A DNA stretch of 64,000 nucleotides from SFEL01 sp045603585 (GCA_045603585.1 JAZUMK010000063.1:1-64000); one strand, 5' to 3'; positions 33,408 to 42,224 are shown, counted from the first letter of the stretch. Notes: generated by a model from the letters alone, not told the origin. Translations and numbers: made by a program.

Positions 33408-33950
33408 TCACCACCTGTTCACTATGCGCTGGCTGTCTGCGCCGCCAAGATGGGGGCGTATTGCAGCCTTGCCCGCTTCGTACATCTGAAAGTAGATATT
33501 GCCGCCCCTCTGCAAGGATACATCCCCTGCCGCCCTTTCGCGGCCCACAACGTAGCTTACGATAAGGCCATGCATCCATTCGGGAATATCAGGCTCATCG
33601 GTGGAGGCAAACAGTTCTTTGGGTACGCAGCGGTAGGTTACCTGAATTTCGCCGGGGCCTCCTTCGGTCACGATAACCTCGGAGGAATCCCCGTCAAAAA
33701 ACCTTTCCTCACGGCCATTGCGCTTTACGCTTATCACCTTGCGGCAGCCCCGGGAAAGCATGGCGGTGGTAAATGTGCCGTCAATGCTGCTGATGGTATC
33801 TGTGCGGCGAGGCTGATATACGCTGCATATATCCGTTACAGCATCATTTGCAAAGCGGGTAAACTTATCCCTCCATATATCCATGGTCTGGGCGTCGTGT
33901 CCCCTGTCCAGCTGGGCAAGGGCGGATACGATAATGTCGTTCAGGTTCAT
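33408..33950 (-). CDS. Head-tail adaptor-like phage protein
   Basis: The 180-aa product starts MNLNDIIVSALAQLDRGHDA and contains KFTRFANDAVTDICSVYQPR and the C-terminal YQMYEAGKAAIRPHLGG. This helical N-terminus and small beta insertion are found in phage connector/gp4-type proteins that sit under the portal. It overlaps the upstream gene by 4 nt. No portal gene is in the window, which is odd for an adaptor. Confidence 0.55.
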   Translation of the reverse strand: MNLNDIIVSALAQLDRGHDAQTMDIWRDKFTRFANDAVTDICSVYQPRRTDTISSIDGTFTTAMLSRGCRKVISVKRNGREERFFDGDSSEVIVTEGGPGEIQVTYRCVPKELFASTDEPDIPEWMHGLIVSYVVGRERAAGDVSLQRGGNIYFQMYEAGKAAIRPHLGGADSQRIVNRW

Positions 33951-34237
33951 TCTTCACCTCCGGACATCCTCTTGCCCTTGTTGCCCTTGTAGGCGCGCAC
34001 CCTGCGCTGTCCCAGTATCTCCACCTGCTCGCTGAGCTGAATAAGCTCCGCAATGGATTTGGGCAGCTCCACAACCGCGCCGCGCTGTATGCGGAAAAAG
34101 TAGCCGTTGATACCGCCCTCCCAGGGGGCGCCTGTGCCGTTGTCCCTGATGAGCATCTTTACTCTGGGCTGGGCGGCAAGTTCCGCGCCCATATCGCCCT
34201 GCAGCTTGTCTATTTCCCTGTCTGTAATGTAATTCAT
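33947..34237 (-). CDS. Small phage structural protein
   Basis: ATG at 34237 follows AGGAGGAAAAGAT and gives 96 aa starting MNYITDREIDKLQGDMGAEL. A longer reading has no site. GAPWEGGINGYFFRIQRGAV and VELPKSIAELIQLSEQVEIL resemble small capsid-adjacent proteins seen after N4 gp56-type capsid genes. Function is not known. The gap to the capsid gene is 500 bp and filled with repeats. Confidence 0.6.
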   Translation of the reverse strand: MNYITDREIDKLQGDMGAELAAQPRVKMLIRDNGTGAPWEGGINGYFFRIQRGAVVELPKSIAELIQLSEQVEILGQRRVRAYKGNKGKRMSGGEE

Positions 34238-34369
34238 ATCTTTTCCTCCTGTGCTGATCCTATCTTTTCTGTATTTTTTAGACGGGCCGAAGCACATGCC
34301 TCGGCCCGCCTGAAAGGGATCCGCTTGTCATTTCACATTGGAAAGAAAGCGGTAAAGAAAGCGATATTA

Positions 34370-34738
34370 TCTAATCCCACCCGCCACCCTCGTCGTCGCG
34401 GACTTCGCTAAGCTCGAAGCCATACCCTTCGGGCATACCTTCTCGCCCACTCCGTCGCTCCTCCTCTCAGTGAAAAATCGTCGCTTTGCTTTGGATTTTT
34501 CACTGTTCTCCCGACATTTCCCCTCTTGGCTTCAAATCCGTTTTTGGCGGCATGTACGGCAAATGCGGAACAAAGCCGCAAGGCTTGGTTCATTGCATGC
34601 TTTGCCGCCCGGTGGCATCCGCAGATGCCATAGGCAAAGCATGTAAAAACCCCGTAAGGATTCTAATCGGCCACATGCGTCAGCATTTGGCCGCTACTCG
34701 CTGAAATGGGCTTGCCATTTCAGCGAAAGCCAAAGCGC

Positions 34739-34740
<2 letters not shown>
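34370..34740. repeat. Repeat copy E: insertion of hairpin-rich DNA between phage genes
   Basis: After TTATCTAATCCCACCCGCC, the segment runs with several hairpins, including CAGTGAAAAATC/GATTTTTCACTG, the 110-nt three-hairpin module (34536-34649) and GCTGAAATGG/CCATTTCAGC near the capsid stop codon. It has no convincing gene. It interrupts an otherwise compact block with 500 bp of non-coding DNA. Confidence 0.6.
34536..34649 (+). repeat. Three-hairpin structured element, copy 1
   Basis: Hairpin 1 spans ATCCG to GCGGA with a GGCATGTACGG loop. Hairpin 2 is AGCC-GCAA-GGCT. Hairpin 3 pairs GCATGCTTTGCC with GGCAAAGCATG around GCCCGGTGGCATC...GATGCCATA. It ends in GTAAAAA. Copies at 39461 and 39968 keep the structure while the stems change. 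Confidence 0.65.
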
Positions 34741-35935
<1,195 letters not shown>

Positions 35936-35963
35936 TTGTTGTTCTCCTTTCATCTTTCAGGTT

Positions 35964-36527
35964 TTACAGTGTCACCCTGCGTCCCTCTGCTGCGGCCCTC
36001 ATAAGCCTCTCCTTGATCTCGCGGAACTGGGCGGAGGGCATATTTGCATAGTCGGCCTGAGCCTCTGCGGGAACGTCTCCCCTGATGGGGGTGGGCAGAG
36101 CGCGGCGGGCGGCAAGCTTTTCCATAATATCCCTTGCGCCCATCTCCCTTTGCTTCTTTGCGTTTTCCTCCATGCGGCACTCTGCTCCGTACAGCCTGAT
36201 TGCCGCCTTTACAGGCATCTCAAGGAGCATGCGGGCAAACCTTTCATCTTCAAGGTAAGCCTGGATATCCTCTTCAAGCTCGCCTGCTTCCGCCATGCGC
36301 ATGATGTCGTTTGCTGCCCTTGCGCTGATGGCAGCTGCGCCCTTGGGCATACCGCCGCCATCCATCAGCATGGAAGCGGCTGCCGCCTCATCCAGCCCCG
36401 TGTCAAGGCATACGCTCTGAATGAGCTGCCTGCCGATGACGTAGGCAGGTTCTGCCTCGCAAAGGCTTCTGGCCATGTCCAGAATTTCAGCATCCGTAAC
36501 AAGGCCGTTGTCTTTTTTGTGCTTCAT
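35964..36527 (-). CDS. Acidic helical phage protein, scaffold-like
   Basis: The 187-aa product is helical and charged (KHKKDNGLVTDAEILDMARS, AANDIMRMAEAGELEEDIQA, NAKKQREMGARDIMEKLAAR). Its place just before the capsid gene and its composition suit a scaffolding protein, but no sequence family is recognised. GGGAGGACGAGA precedes the ATG. It is the first gene after the long leader at 36528-36687. Confidence 0.55.
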   Translation of the reverse strand: MKHKKDNGLVTDAEILDMARSLCEAEPAYVIGRQLIQSVCLDTGLDEAAAASMLMDGGGMPKGAAAISARAANDIMRMAEAGELEEDIQAYLEDERFARMLLEMPVKAAIRLYGAECRMEENAKKQREMGARDIMEKLAARRALPTPIRGDVPAEAQADYANMPSAQFREIKERLMRAAAEGRRVTL

Positions 36528-36542
36528 TCTCGTCCTCCCATC

Positions 36543-36574
36543 AAAAAAAAGCGCCCCCCGAAGCCGGGAGCGCT
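36543..36574 (-). terminator. Second terminator in the leader of the capsid block
   Basis: Hairpin GCGCTCCCG/CGGGGGGCGC followed by eight Ts, only about 16 nt before the first start codon. It stands before, not after, the genes, so read-through must be regulated or partial. Confidence 0.75.
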
Positions 36575-36613
36575 CTTTCTCTGCCTGTTATGCGGTCAGG
36601 CTGCCGATATATC

Positions 36614-36687
36614 GGTGGAAAACCATCCGGCACAAAAAAGGGCCCAAATACAAAAAACCGGCGGCCTTTTGCCGTCGGTTTTCCACC
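36614..36687 (-). promoter_or_regulatory. Candidate attenuator with competing helix
   Basis: The transcript would begin GGTGGAAAACCGACGGC. This arm can pair with the nearby terminator arm (GCCGCCGGTTTTTT, 36651-36684 hairpin). Alternatively it pairs over 11 perfect bases with GGTTTTCCACC, whose plus-strand complement lies at 36614-36624. The two pairings exclude each other, the usual layout of a terminator/antiterminator switch. Confidence 0.6.
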
Positions 36688-36693
36688 ATGGCC

Positions 36694-36722
36694 ATTATAA
36701 CCCATGTCAAATCCTCTGTAAA
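36694..36722 (-). promoter_or_regulatory. Promoter of the capsid block
   Basis: Minus strand TTTACA (36717-36722), 17 bp, TATAAT (36694-36699), with start near 36687. Confidence 0.75.
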
Positions 36723-36837
36723 GCGCAACATCGGGGCAATATTTCTGCGCTCTTTGGGCGCAGAATGTGTTGTGAAAAAATTGGAAACAGCATGAAAAAC
36801 GCATCTGTCCTTATGGATTTTTCACCTTGTTCAATGC

Positions 36838-36852
36838 TATAATCCAGATATG
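36838..36852 (+). promoter_or_regulatory. Extended -10 promoter placing the start at the copA ATG
   Basis: TGCTATAAT (-10 at 36838-36843) lies 6 nt before the ATG of copA (36850). Transcription would start at or next to the ATG, giving a leaderless message. No clear -35 or Shine-Dalgarno is seen. Confidence 0.5.
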
Positions 36853-39309
36853 GAAAAGAGAAAATACGATATAACCGGAATGTCCTGCGCGGCCTGTGCC
36901 GCCAGGGTGGAAAAAGCTGTAAACAGCCTTCCCGTCGGCGAGGCTGTGGTCAGCCTGATGCAAAATCGCCTTACCGTGGCGCTGGACCCTGACAAGGTAA
37001 CGGATAACGATATCATCTCTGCGGTGGAGGCCGCAGGATACGGAGCTGCCATTTCCGGCGGCGAAAACAATGTTGATCTTGCAGGAGAAGAAAAGCGCAC
37101 CCGCATAAGGCTGTGGCTTTCGGTGGGCATACTTATGCTGCTGATGACGGTATCCATGCAGCATATGTTTGGCTATACCCTGCCCGGCTTCCTCGGGGAT
37201 CACCTTGGAAATGCCGTCACTCAGCTGCTGCTTACCCTGCCCGTAGTGTATCTTAACCGCTCCTACTTCACCGGGGGCATACCTGCCCTGCTTCGGGGCG
37301 GTCCCAATATGGATTCCCTCGTTGCGGTGGGCAGCGGCGCATCGCTGATTTACGGCGTATATGCCGTGATCAAGATCGCCCTGGGGGATCATTCCTTTGC
37401 CCATCAGCTCTATTTTGAATCCGCCGCCATGATACTTACCCTGGTGACGGTGGGCAAATACCTTGAGCGCATGGCAAGGGGCCGTACAGGCGCCTCCATA
37501 CAGAAGCTAATGGATCTTGCCCCCAAGACCGCCACCGTAATAGTGGATGGTCAGGAGCGCATCCTTCAGGTGAAGGATCTTTCCATAGGTGACCTCATAC
37601 TTGTAAAGCCCGGCCAGCGCATACCTGTGGACGGCATTATAACCGCAGGAGGCAGCAGCGTGGATGAATCCGCCCTTACCGGCGAAAGCATCCCCGTATA
37701 CAAGCAGCCCGGCGACAGGGTATTCTCCGGCACCATGAACGGAGCAGGCAGCATATACTTTGCCGCAGAGCGCGTGGGCGAGGATACCACCCTTTCCGGC
37801 ATGATACGCCTTGTGGAAGAGGCCGCCGCCAGCAAAGCCCCCATCGCACGCCTTGCGGACAAAGTTGCGGGGGTATTCGTTCCCATAGTAATGGCAATAG
37901 CGGTGATCGCCGCCGCAGCATGGCTCATTGCAGGCCAAACCCCTGAATTTGCCCTGTCCATAGGCATATCTGTGCTGGTGATATCCTGTCCCTGCGCATT
38001 GGGTCTTGCCACCCCTGTTGCCATTATGGCAGGCACAGGCAAGGGCGCAGAGCAGGGTATACTTATAACCTCCGCCGAAGCGCTGGAAACCCTCCACAAT
38101 GTAAAAACCATAGTGCTGGACAAAACCGGTACCCTCACCGTGGGCAAGCCCACCGTTACCGACCTTATCCCTGTTGGGGATAAATCCGCCCTCATTTCCG
38201 CCGCCGTTGCATTGGAAAAGGGCAGCGAGCATCCCCTTGCAGGAGCAGTCACCGCCCTTGGCGAAAGCGCCCTTGAGGTAACGGATTTCCGCTCCATCCC
38301 CGGCAAGGGCGTGGGCGGAACCATAAACGGTGCAGAGCACCTTGCAGGCAATGCCGCCCTTATGGAAGAAAACGGCATAGACATTTCCTCCCTGAAGGAT
38401 GCTGCCGCAAAGCTTATGTCGGAGGGAAAGACCCTGCTGTATGTTGCAGGAAACGGCATACTTATGGGGCTTATCGCCTGCGCAGACGTTATAAAGCCCA
38501 CCTCCGCCGATGCCCTTCGTGCCTTTGAGGATATGGGCATAGACACAGTAATGCTCACCGGCGACAATCCCGTTACCGCCGAGGCGATAAAAAATCAGCT
38601 TGGCATGACAAAAGCCTATGCAGGCGTACTGCCTGCGGACAAGGCCCGCATAGTATCCGAGCTTAAACAAAAGGGCGTTACCGCCATGATAGGCGACGGC
38701 ATAAACGATGCCCCCGCCCTTGCCACCGCAGACGTTGGCCTTGCAATAGGCGCAGGCACTGATATTGCCATCGAAGCGGCGGACGTTGTGCTGATGCGCA
38801 GCGACCTTATGGATGCCGTGGGCGCTGTGGAGCTTTCCAGGGCAGTCATCCTCAATATCAAGGAAAACCTCTTCTGGGCATTCATTTACAATACCATCGG
38901 CATACCCCTTGCGGCAGGTCTGTTTTATTCCGCCTTCGGGTGGAAGATGTCCCCCATGTTCGGCGCCGCCGCCATGAGTTTCAGCTCCGTCTGCGTATGC
39001 CTCAATGCCCTCAGGCTGCTCCGCTTCAAGCCAAAGCATGCAAGAAAATCCAATACCGCAATAAATACAGAAAATACAGCAACGGAGGAAAATACCGCCA
39101 TGACAAAAACCATCACCATCACCGGCATGATGTGCCCCCACTGCTCCGGCCGCGTGCAGAAGGCTCTGGCCGCAATAGAAGGCGTCAGCGAAGCCGCCGC
39201 CAGCCATGAAACCGGCACCGCGACCGTCACCCTTGCCGCCGAGGTAAGCGACGAAGTCCTCACCGCCGCTGTAACAGATGCAGGCTACGAAGTAACCGGC
39301 ATAGAGTAA
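36850..39309 (+). CDS. copA: Copper-translocating P1B-type ATPase with N- and C-terminal metal-binding domains
   Basis: An 819-aa P-type ATPase. The N-terminal HMA domain has ITGMSCAACAARVEK. Membrane helices follow, with VISCPCALGLATPVA (CPC ion site), the phosphorylation motif DKTGTLTVGKPT, the HP dipeptide in KGSEHPLAGA and GDGINDAPALATADVG. An unusual second HMA domain, ITGMMCPHCSGRVQKALAAI, follows a Thr/Asn-rich linker at the C-terminus. The C-terminal domain has a Cys-Pro-His-Cys loop and could have been a separate CopZ-like chaperone fused to the pump. It exports Cu(I) (or Ag). The start appears leaderless. There is no adjacent CsoR or CopY gene. Confidence 0.93.
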   Translation: MEKRKYDITGMSCAACAARVEKAVNSLPVGEAVVSLMQNRLTVALDPDKVTDNDIISAVEAAGYGAAISGGENNVDLAGEEKRTRIRLWLSVGILMLLMTVSMQHMFGYTLPGFLGDHLGNAVTQLLLTLPVVYLNRSYFTGGIPALLRGGPNMDSLVAVGSGASLIYGVYAVIKIALGDHSFAHQLYFESAAMILTLVTVGKYLERMARGRTGASIQKLMDLAPKTATVIVDGQERILQVKDLSIGDLILVKPGQRIPVDGIITAGGSSVDESALTGESIPVYKQPGDRVFSGTMNGAGSIYFAAERVGEDTTLSGMIRLVEEAAASKAPIARLADKVAGVFVPIVMAIAVIAAAAWLIAGQTPEFALSIGISVLVISCPCALGLATPVAIMAGTGKGAEQGILITSAEALETLHNVKTIVLDKTGTLTVGKPTVTDLIPVGDKSALISAAVALEKGSEHPLAGAVTALGESALEVTDFRSIPGKGVGGTINGAEHLAGNAALMEENGIDISSLKDAAAKLMSEGKTLLYVAGNGILMGLIACADVIKPTSADALRAFEDMGIDTVMLTGDNPVTAEAIKNQLGMTKAYAGVLPADKARIVSELKQKGVTAMIGDGINDAPALATADVGLAIGAGTDIAIEAADVVLMRSDLMDAVGAVELSRAVILNIKENLFWAFIYNTIGIPLAAGLFYSAFGWKMSPMFGAAAMSFSSVCVCLNALRLLRFKPKHARKSNTAINTENTATEENTAMTKTITITGMMCPHCSGRVQKALAAIEGVSEAAASHETGTATVTLAAEVSDEVLTAAVTDAGYEVTGIE

Positions 39310-39324
39310 AGCCCCTGAAAACAA

Positions 39325-39355
39325 AAAAGGCCGCACATACCTGTGCGGTCTTTGT
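39325..39355 (+). terminator. Terminator of copA
   Basis: AAGGCCGCACA/TGTGCGGTCTT hairpin followed by TTG. Confidence 0.75.
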
Positions 39356-39365
39356 TATTACAGAA

Positions 39366-39430
39366 AATATCTATACCCACCCGCCGCCCCTTTAAGGTAT
39401 TTTCGCCTTGCGGCGAAATGGGCGGATACA
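39366..39430 (+). repeat. CCCACCC hairpin repeat, copy F
   Basis: TATCTATACCCACCCGCCG, CCCCTTTAAGG and the hairpin TTTTCGCC/GGCGAAA, closed by an outer pair CCGCCC/GGGCGG. It is the cleanest copy of the family. The three-hairpin module follows after 30 bp, as in copy E. Confidence 0.65.
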
Positions 39431-39460
39431 CAGTATGCCCCATCATCTCCAAGGCTTCCT

Positions 39461-39566
39461 ATCCGTTTTCGGCGGCATGTACGGCGAAAACGTAACCATT
39501 CCGCAGGAATGGGTTCCCTGCATGATTTGCCGCCCGGGAGCACAGCGAGAGGCAAATCATGTAAAA
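39461..39566 (+). repeat. Three-hairpin structured element, copy 2
   Basis: Hairpin 1 GTTTTCG/CGAAAAC around GGCATGTACGG; hairpin 2 CCATTCC-GCA-GGAATGG; hairpin 3 CATGATTTGCC/GGCAAATCATG; ends GTAAAA at the U-run of the SRP RNA terminator. Stem changes relative to copies 1 and 3 are compensated. Confidence 0.65.
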
Positions 39567-39600
39567 AAATCGCTCAAAATCCAATAGATTTTGAGCGAAA
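39566..39600 (-). terminator. Terminator of the SRP RNA gene
   Basis: Minus strand CGCTCAAAATC/GATTTTGAGCG, perfect 11-bp stem, followed by seven Ts. Confidence 0.88.
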
Positions 39601-39609
39601 CTCTTTTGA

Positions 39610-39883
39610 AAAAGCCGCGCACCCGCCCCTCGATAAACGCGCTTCATGGGCGTTTCTCTGTCAGGTGGCTACTCCCGGGCAGCCCCGCGGCACACCCGCT
39701 CAGCTGCTTAATGCTGCTGCCTTCCGGCCCTGACATGGTTCACAGAGGCTGGTTGCACGGGACCCGGGTATCAATACTCCTTAACAGAGGCTGCCCCACA
39801 AAGGCGAACCTCAGGGCGGGGATTAGACCCTGCTGTAGCGGATTGCAGGTTCAGGGCACCGCTGACTCCCCGCTTAGCGCGGC
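39610..39883 (-). ncRNA. ffs: Signal recognition particle RNA, large bacterial (Alu-containing) type
   Basis: The minus strand carries the universal domain signature AACCATGTCAGGGCCGGAAG then GCAGCAGCATTAAGC (39700-39742). The 5' domain GCGGTGCCCTGAACCTGCAA and CAGGGTCTAATCCCC closely follow Bacillus scRNA. Terminal GCCGCGC and GCGCGGC pair to close the molecule at about 270 nt. It binds Ffh and targets nascent membrane proteins to the translocon. A TTGACT-17-TACAAT promoter and a terminator frame it. Confidence 0.95.
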
Positions 39884-39889
39884 AATGAT

Positions 39890-39918
39890 ATTGTAACAAG
39901 GGCAGGGAAAATAGTCAA
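39890..39918 (-). promoter_or_regulatory. Promoter of the SRP RNA gene
   Basis: Minus strand TTGACT (39913-39918), 17 bp, TACAAT (39890-39895), 7 nt before the RNA 5' end. Confidence 0.8.
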
Positions 39919-39967
39919 CGATAATAAAAATCCCGGGATTGTCAAGTGCCACAGCTCTTGACTTTTA

Positions 39968-40075
39968 ATCCGGCTCTGACGACATGTGCGTCAGAACGGA
40001 TGAAAACCGGAGGTTTTCGTACCCCGCGGGTTTTGCCGCCCGGTGGCAGCAATGCCATAGGCAAAACCCGTAAAA
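39968..40075 (+). repeat. Three-hairpin structured element, copy 3
   Basis: Hairpin 1 TCTGACG-ACATGTG-CGTCAGA within ATCCG...CGGAT; hairpin 2 GAAAACC-GGA-GGTTTTC; hairpin 3 CGGGTTTTGCC/GGCAAAACCCG around GCCCGGTGGCA...TGCCATA; ends GTAAAA. No CCCACCC part precedes this copy. Confidence 0.65.
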
Positions 40076-40078
40076 CTC

Positions 40079-40105
40079 AAAAAAGTCCCCTAAAGGACTT
40101 TTTTG
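40079..40105. terminator. Hairpin with A- and T-runs, possible bidirectional terminator
   Basis: AAAAAAGTCC/GGACTTTTTT with a CCTAAA loop, between the structured element and the small-RNA units. Confidence 0.65.
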
Positions 40106-40120
40106 ACATCCGTAAAACAA

Positions 40121-40206
40121 AAGAACGGCTTTGGTCTCCCAAAGCCGCTAAAACTTGTTGTCCTTGATTGAAAGGGAACTTGTTTCTCACTTGCAAGTAT
40201 ATTATA
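40121..40206 (-). ncRNA. Candidate small RNA, unit 1 of two
   Basis: On the minus strand a perfect -10 TATAAT (40201-40206, with ATGAAA 17 bp before it) is followed by ACTTGCAAGTGAGAAACAAG and TTCCCTTTCAA. An intrinsic terminator CGGCTTTGG/CCAAAGCCG with TTCTTTTG then ends it, giving a transcript of about 75 nt. A near copy lies 239 bp upstream. No coding potential is seen. The family is not recognised. Confidence 0.55.
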
Positions 40207-40509
40207 ACCCGCCCCAGGGGTTTTTTCATCACAAAAGTATTACAAACCCATCAAACTTTGATTAAGTTTCAACTTTTATTTTGCATAATTTGTGAGGAAT
40301 ACACCCCTTTATGCATTTTGAAGCGGCAATTGCACTTTGCGGCAGCATCATCTTTCAACGAAAAACGGCTCCCATTTTCATGGGAGCCGCGAAACTCATG
40401 TTGCCTTTGAAAGGGAACTTGTTTCTCACTTGCAAGTATATTATAACCTGCCCTGAGGGTTATTTCATCACAAAAGTATTACAAACCCATCAAACTTTGA
40501 TTAAGTTTT
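40165..40509 (-). repeat. Two direct repeats of about 105 bp, 239 bp apart
   Basis: Positions 40165-40269 and 40405-40509 are almost identical. They include the promoter and 5' part of the small RNAs and, at the right end, the last codons of the QueG-like gene. The 135-bp unique part holds only the terminator of unit 2 and AT-rich DNA. Confidence 0.8.
40357..40445 (-). ncRNA. Candidate small RNA, unit 2 of two
   Basis: Same layout as unit 1: TATAAT at 40440-40445, the same ACTTGCAAGTGAGAAACAAG start, then a different but fully paired terminator stem, CGGCTCCCAT/ATGGGAGCCG with TTTTT. Between -35-like and -10 both units have AACCC-type/GGTT-type inverted arms whose changes keep pairing. Confidence 0.58.
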
Positions 40510-41400
40510 GCTGAAATATCTGTTTAAAGCCCATTCTGCAGCGGTTCTCACCCCTTCAAAGGAAGAGTCCGCGGCTTTTTCTATTTCTTCTTTGTACATT
40601 CCCTGCCGCCCCGCCATTGCAATGGCCTCGGCGGTCAGCTTGCCGCCGCCGGTCATGTTTTTGCCGGTGAGCTTTCTTGCGGCGGAAGTATCCCCCGCTA
40701 TAAGGGAGCGCATGTCAAAGGCTTTACGAAGCTCCTCCGCAGGCTCGGCGTATCCAAGCTTGATGTTAAAGGGACATGCCCTTATGCATTCCTCGCAGCC
40801 TATGTGATGCCTTTGCTTCTCCCTCACCCATTCGGGGTGCAGAGCATTCTCCATATGCAGCCGCATGCACTTGCCTGCATCCCTACCCCGGTCTATCGCC
40901 CCTGTGGGGCATGCCTCGGCGCAGGCGGTGCAATCCTCAGGGCAGGGGATGTGCTCTGTCTGCACCTTTTCCGGCTCTGCTGCATCTGTTGCAATGGCCT
41001 CCAATACTATGCAGGAGCCGTAGGGCGGTATCCTGAGCAGTCCGTTTTTGCCCATATCCCCAATGCCGTTTGCAATGGCAAAAGCCCTAAGGGGGATCTC
41101 CGCCTTTTCGGCGTAAAATCCCAGCTGCCGAAGCTCCGCCGCCGCCTGCTTCGCGGCAAAGTATGCGGCGTTGGACGCGGGATAATATGCGGGAATACGC
41201 TCCACAGGCTCAAAGGGTCTGTATGGATACACCATCAGCAATATGCTTTTTGCCCCCGGATAAGCCTGCCCGGGATGGCCGAAAAGCCCCATTGCTCCCT
41301 CTATGTTTTGGGGATCCCAATGGGGTATGGGGGCAGGGGCAAGGGCATAGCACTCCACAAAGCCCGCCCTGTGTATTATGTTTTTCAGCCGCTCATCCAT
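40501..41400 (-). CDS. QueG-like 4Fe-4S double-cluster protein
   Basis: The 299-aa product has an N-terminal domain like epoxyqueuosine reductase (GFVECYALAPAPIPHWDP, YPGAKSILLMVYPYRPF, RAFAIANGIGDMGKNGLLRI). A double [4Fe-4S] motif follows (PCPEDCTACAEACPTGAIDR and HIGCEECIRACPFNI). It is shorter than standard QueG and lacks the HEAT-like C-terminus. The role could be queuosine maturation or another corrinoid-linked reduction. Its last codons lie inside the right direct repeat, and the small-RNA promoter begins about 55 bp after its stop. Confidence 0.78.
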   Translation of the reverse strand: MDERLKNIIHRAGFVECYALAPAPIPHWDPQNIEGAMGLFGHPGQAYPGAKSILLMVYPYRPFEPVERIPAYYPASNAAYFAAKQAAAELRQLGFYAEKAEIPLRAFAIANGIGDMGKNGLLRIPPYGSCIVLEAIATDAAEPEKVQTEHIPCPEDCTACAEACPTGAIDRGRDAGKCMRLHMENALHPEWVREKQRHHIGCEECIRACPFNIKLGYAEPAEELRKAFDMRSLIAGDTSAARKLTGKNMTGGGKLTAEAIAMAGRQGMYKEEIEKAADSSFEGVRTAAEWALNRYFSKT

Positions 41401-41414
41401 GTAATATTTTGTCT

Positions 41415-42224
41415 TTATTTCCCGTGCAATTCAATTTCCCCGGAAATAGCGCCAAATTGCGCCGGGGTAAGCTTTTCTGCCCTGATATTCGGCTGTATTC
41501 CCACCACTTCACATATCTCGTTCAGCCGAGCGTCTGATATTCCTGCCGCCTTAAGGTTGTTGCTGAGGGTCTTTCGCCGCATAGCAAACGCGCTTTCCAG
41601 CAGCCAATGAAGCTGAGGATGGGGTTCGGCTTCTTTCCTTGTGAGGGTTAGCACCACGGAATCCACCTCAGGCTGAGGATAATACGCCTCCCGGGACAGC
41701 TTCAGCAGGGTGGATACGTCGTAATAATACTGAGCCAATACCGTCAGCGGGCCGTATACCCTGTCACCCGGCCTTGCAAAGAAACGCTCCGCCGCTTCCT
41801 TCTGCATCATCAGCGTCATGGAAGCTATATCCGCTCCGCAGGTGATAAGCCGGGTGCAGATGGGGGTGGTGATATAATAAGGCAGATTGCCCGCAACCGT
41901 CACCTTGCCTCCCATGCTGTCCGCAATGGCCTTTATATCCGCCTTCAGCACGTCGCCCTCAATAAGCATAAGCTTTTCGCCAAAGCGGTCTTTGAGTATA
42001 TCCGCCATGTGCCTGTCTATCTCTATGGCGGCAACCTGCTCTTCCCTGTTCAGCAGCTTTTCCGTCAGCGCGCCCATGCCGGGGCCTATTTCTATTACCG
42101 CCCCTTTGCAGGAAGCTGCAATTTCCTCTGCCGCAGCGTCATCCGCCAAAAAATTCTGCCCCAGCGCCTTGTTTGGCGTGAGGCCATATTGTGCAAGCTG
42201 TGCTTTTATGGAGGCAATGCTCAT
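41415..42224 (-). CDS. rsmA: 16S rRNA dimethyladenosine transferase
   Basis: The 269-aa product dimethylates two adjacent adenines in the 3' hairpin of 16S rRNA. It has LTPNKALGQNFLADDAAAEE, the SAM loop VIEIGPGMGALTEKLL, VAAIEIDRHMADIL, the catalytic VAGNLPYYITTPICTRLI and the RPGDRVYGPLTVLAQYY stretch. ATG at 42224 was chosen from the family N-terminus and GAAAGGGAAAAATAC; an upstream extension of 50 codons is not family-like. It is adjacent to the QueG-like gene on the same strand. Confidence 0.95.
   Translation of the reverse strand: MSIASIKAQLAQYGLTPNKALGQNFLADDAAAEEIAASCKGAVIEIGPGMGALTEKLLNREEQVAAIEIDRHMADILKDRFGEKLMLIEGDVLKADIKAIADSMGGKVTVAGNLPYYITTPICTRLITCGADIASMTLMMQKEAAERFFARPGDRVYGPLTVLAQYYYDVSTLLKLSREAYYPQPEVDSVVLTLTRKEAEPHPQLHWLLESAFAMRRKTLSNNLKAAGISDARLNEICEVVGIQPNIRAEKLTPAQFGAISGEIELHGK

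Noticed and set aside
37507..39336. 609-codon minus-strand frame opposite copA
   Set aside because: Antisense shadow with Gly/Cys/His-rich composition; copA is complete.
39601..39896. Protein-coding frames over the SRP RNA
   Set aside because: The region is fully explained by the SRP RNA, its promoter and terminator.
40168..40514. Two similar short frames (about 70-80 codons) in the direct repeats
   Set aside because: They arise from the duplicated small-RNA promoter DNA; no ribosome sites and not longer than chance.
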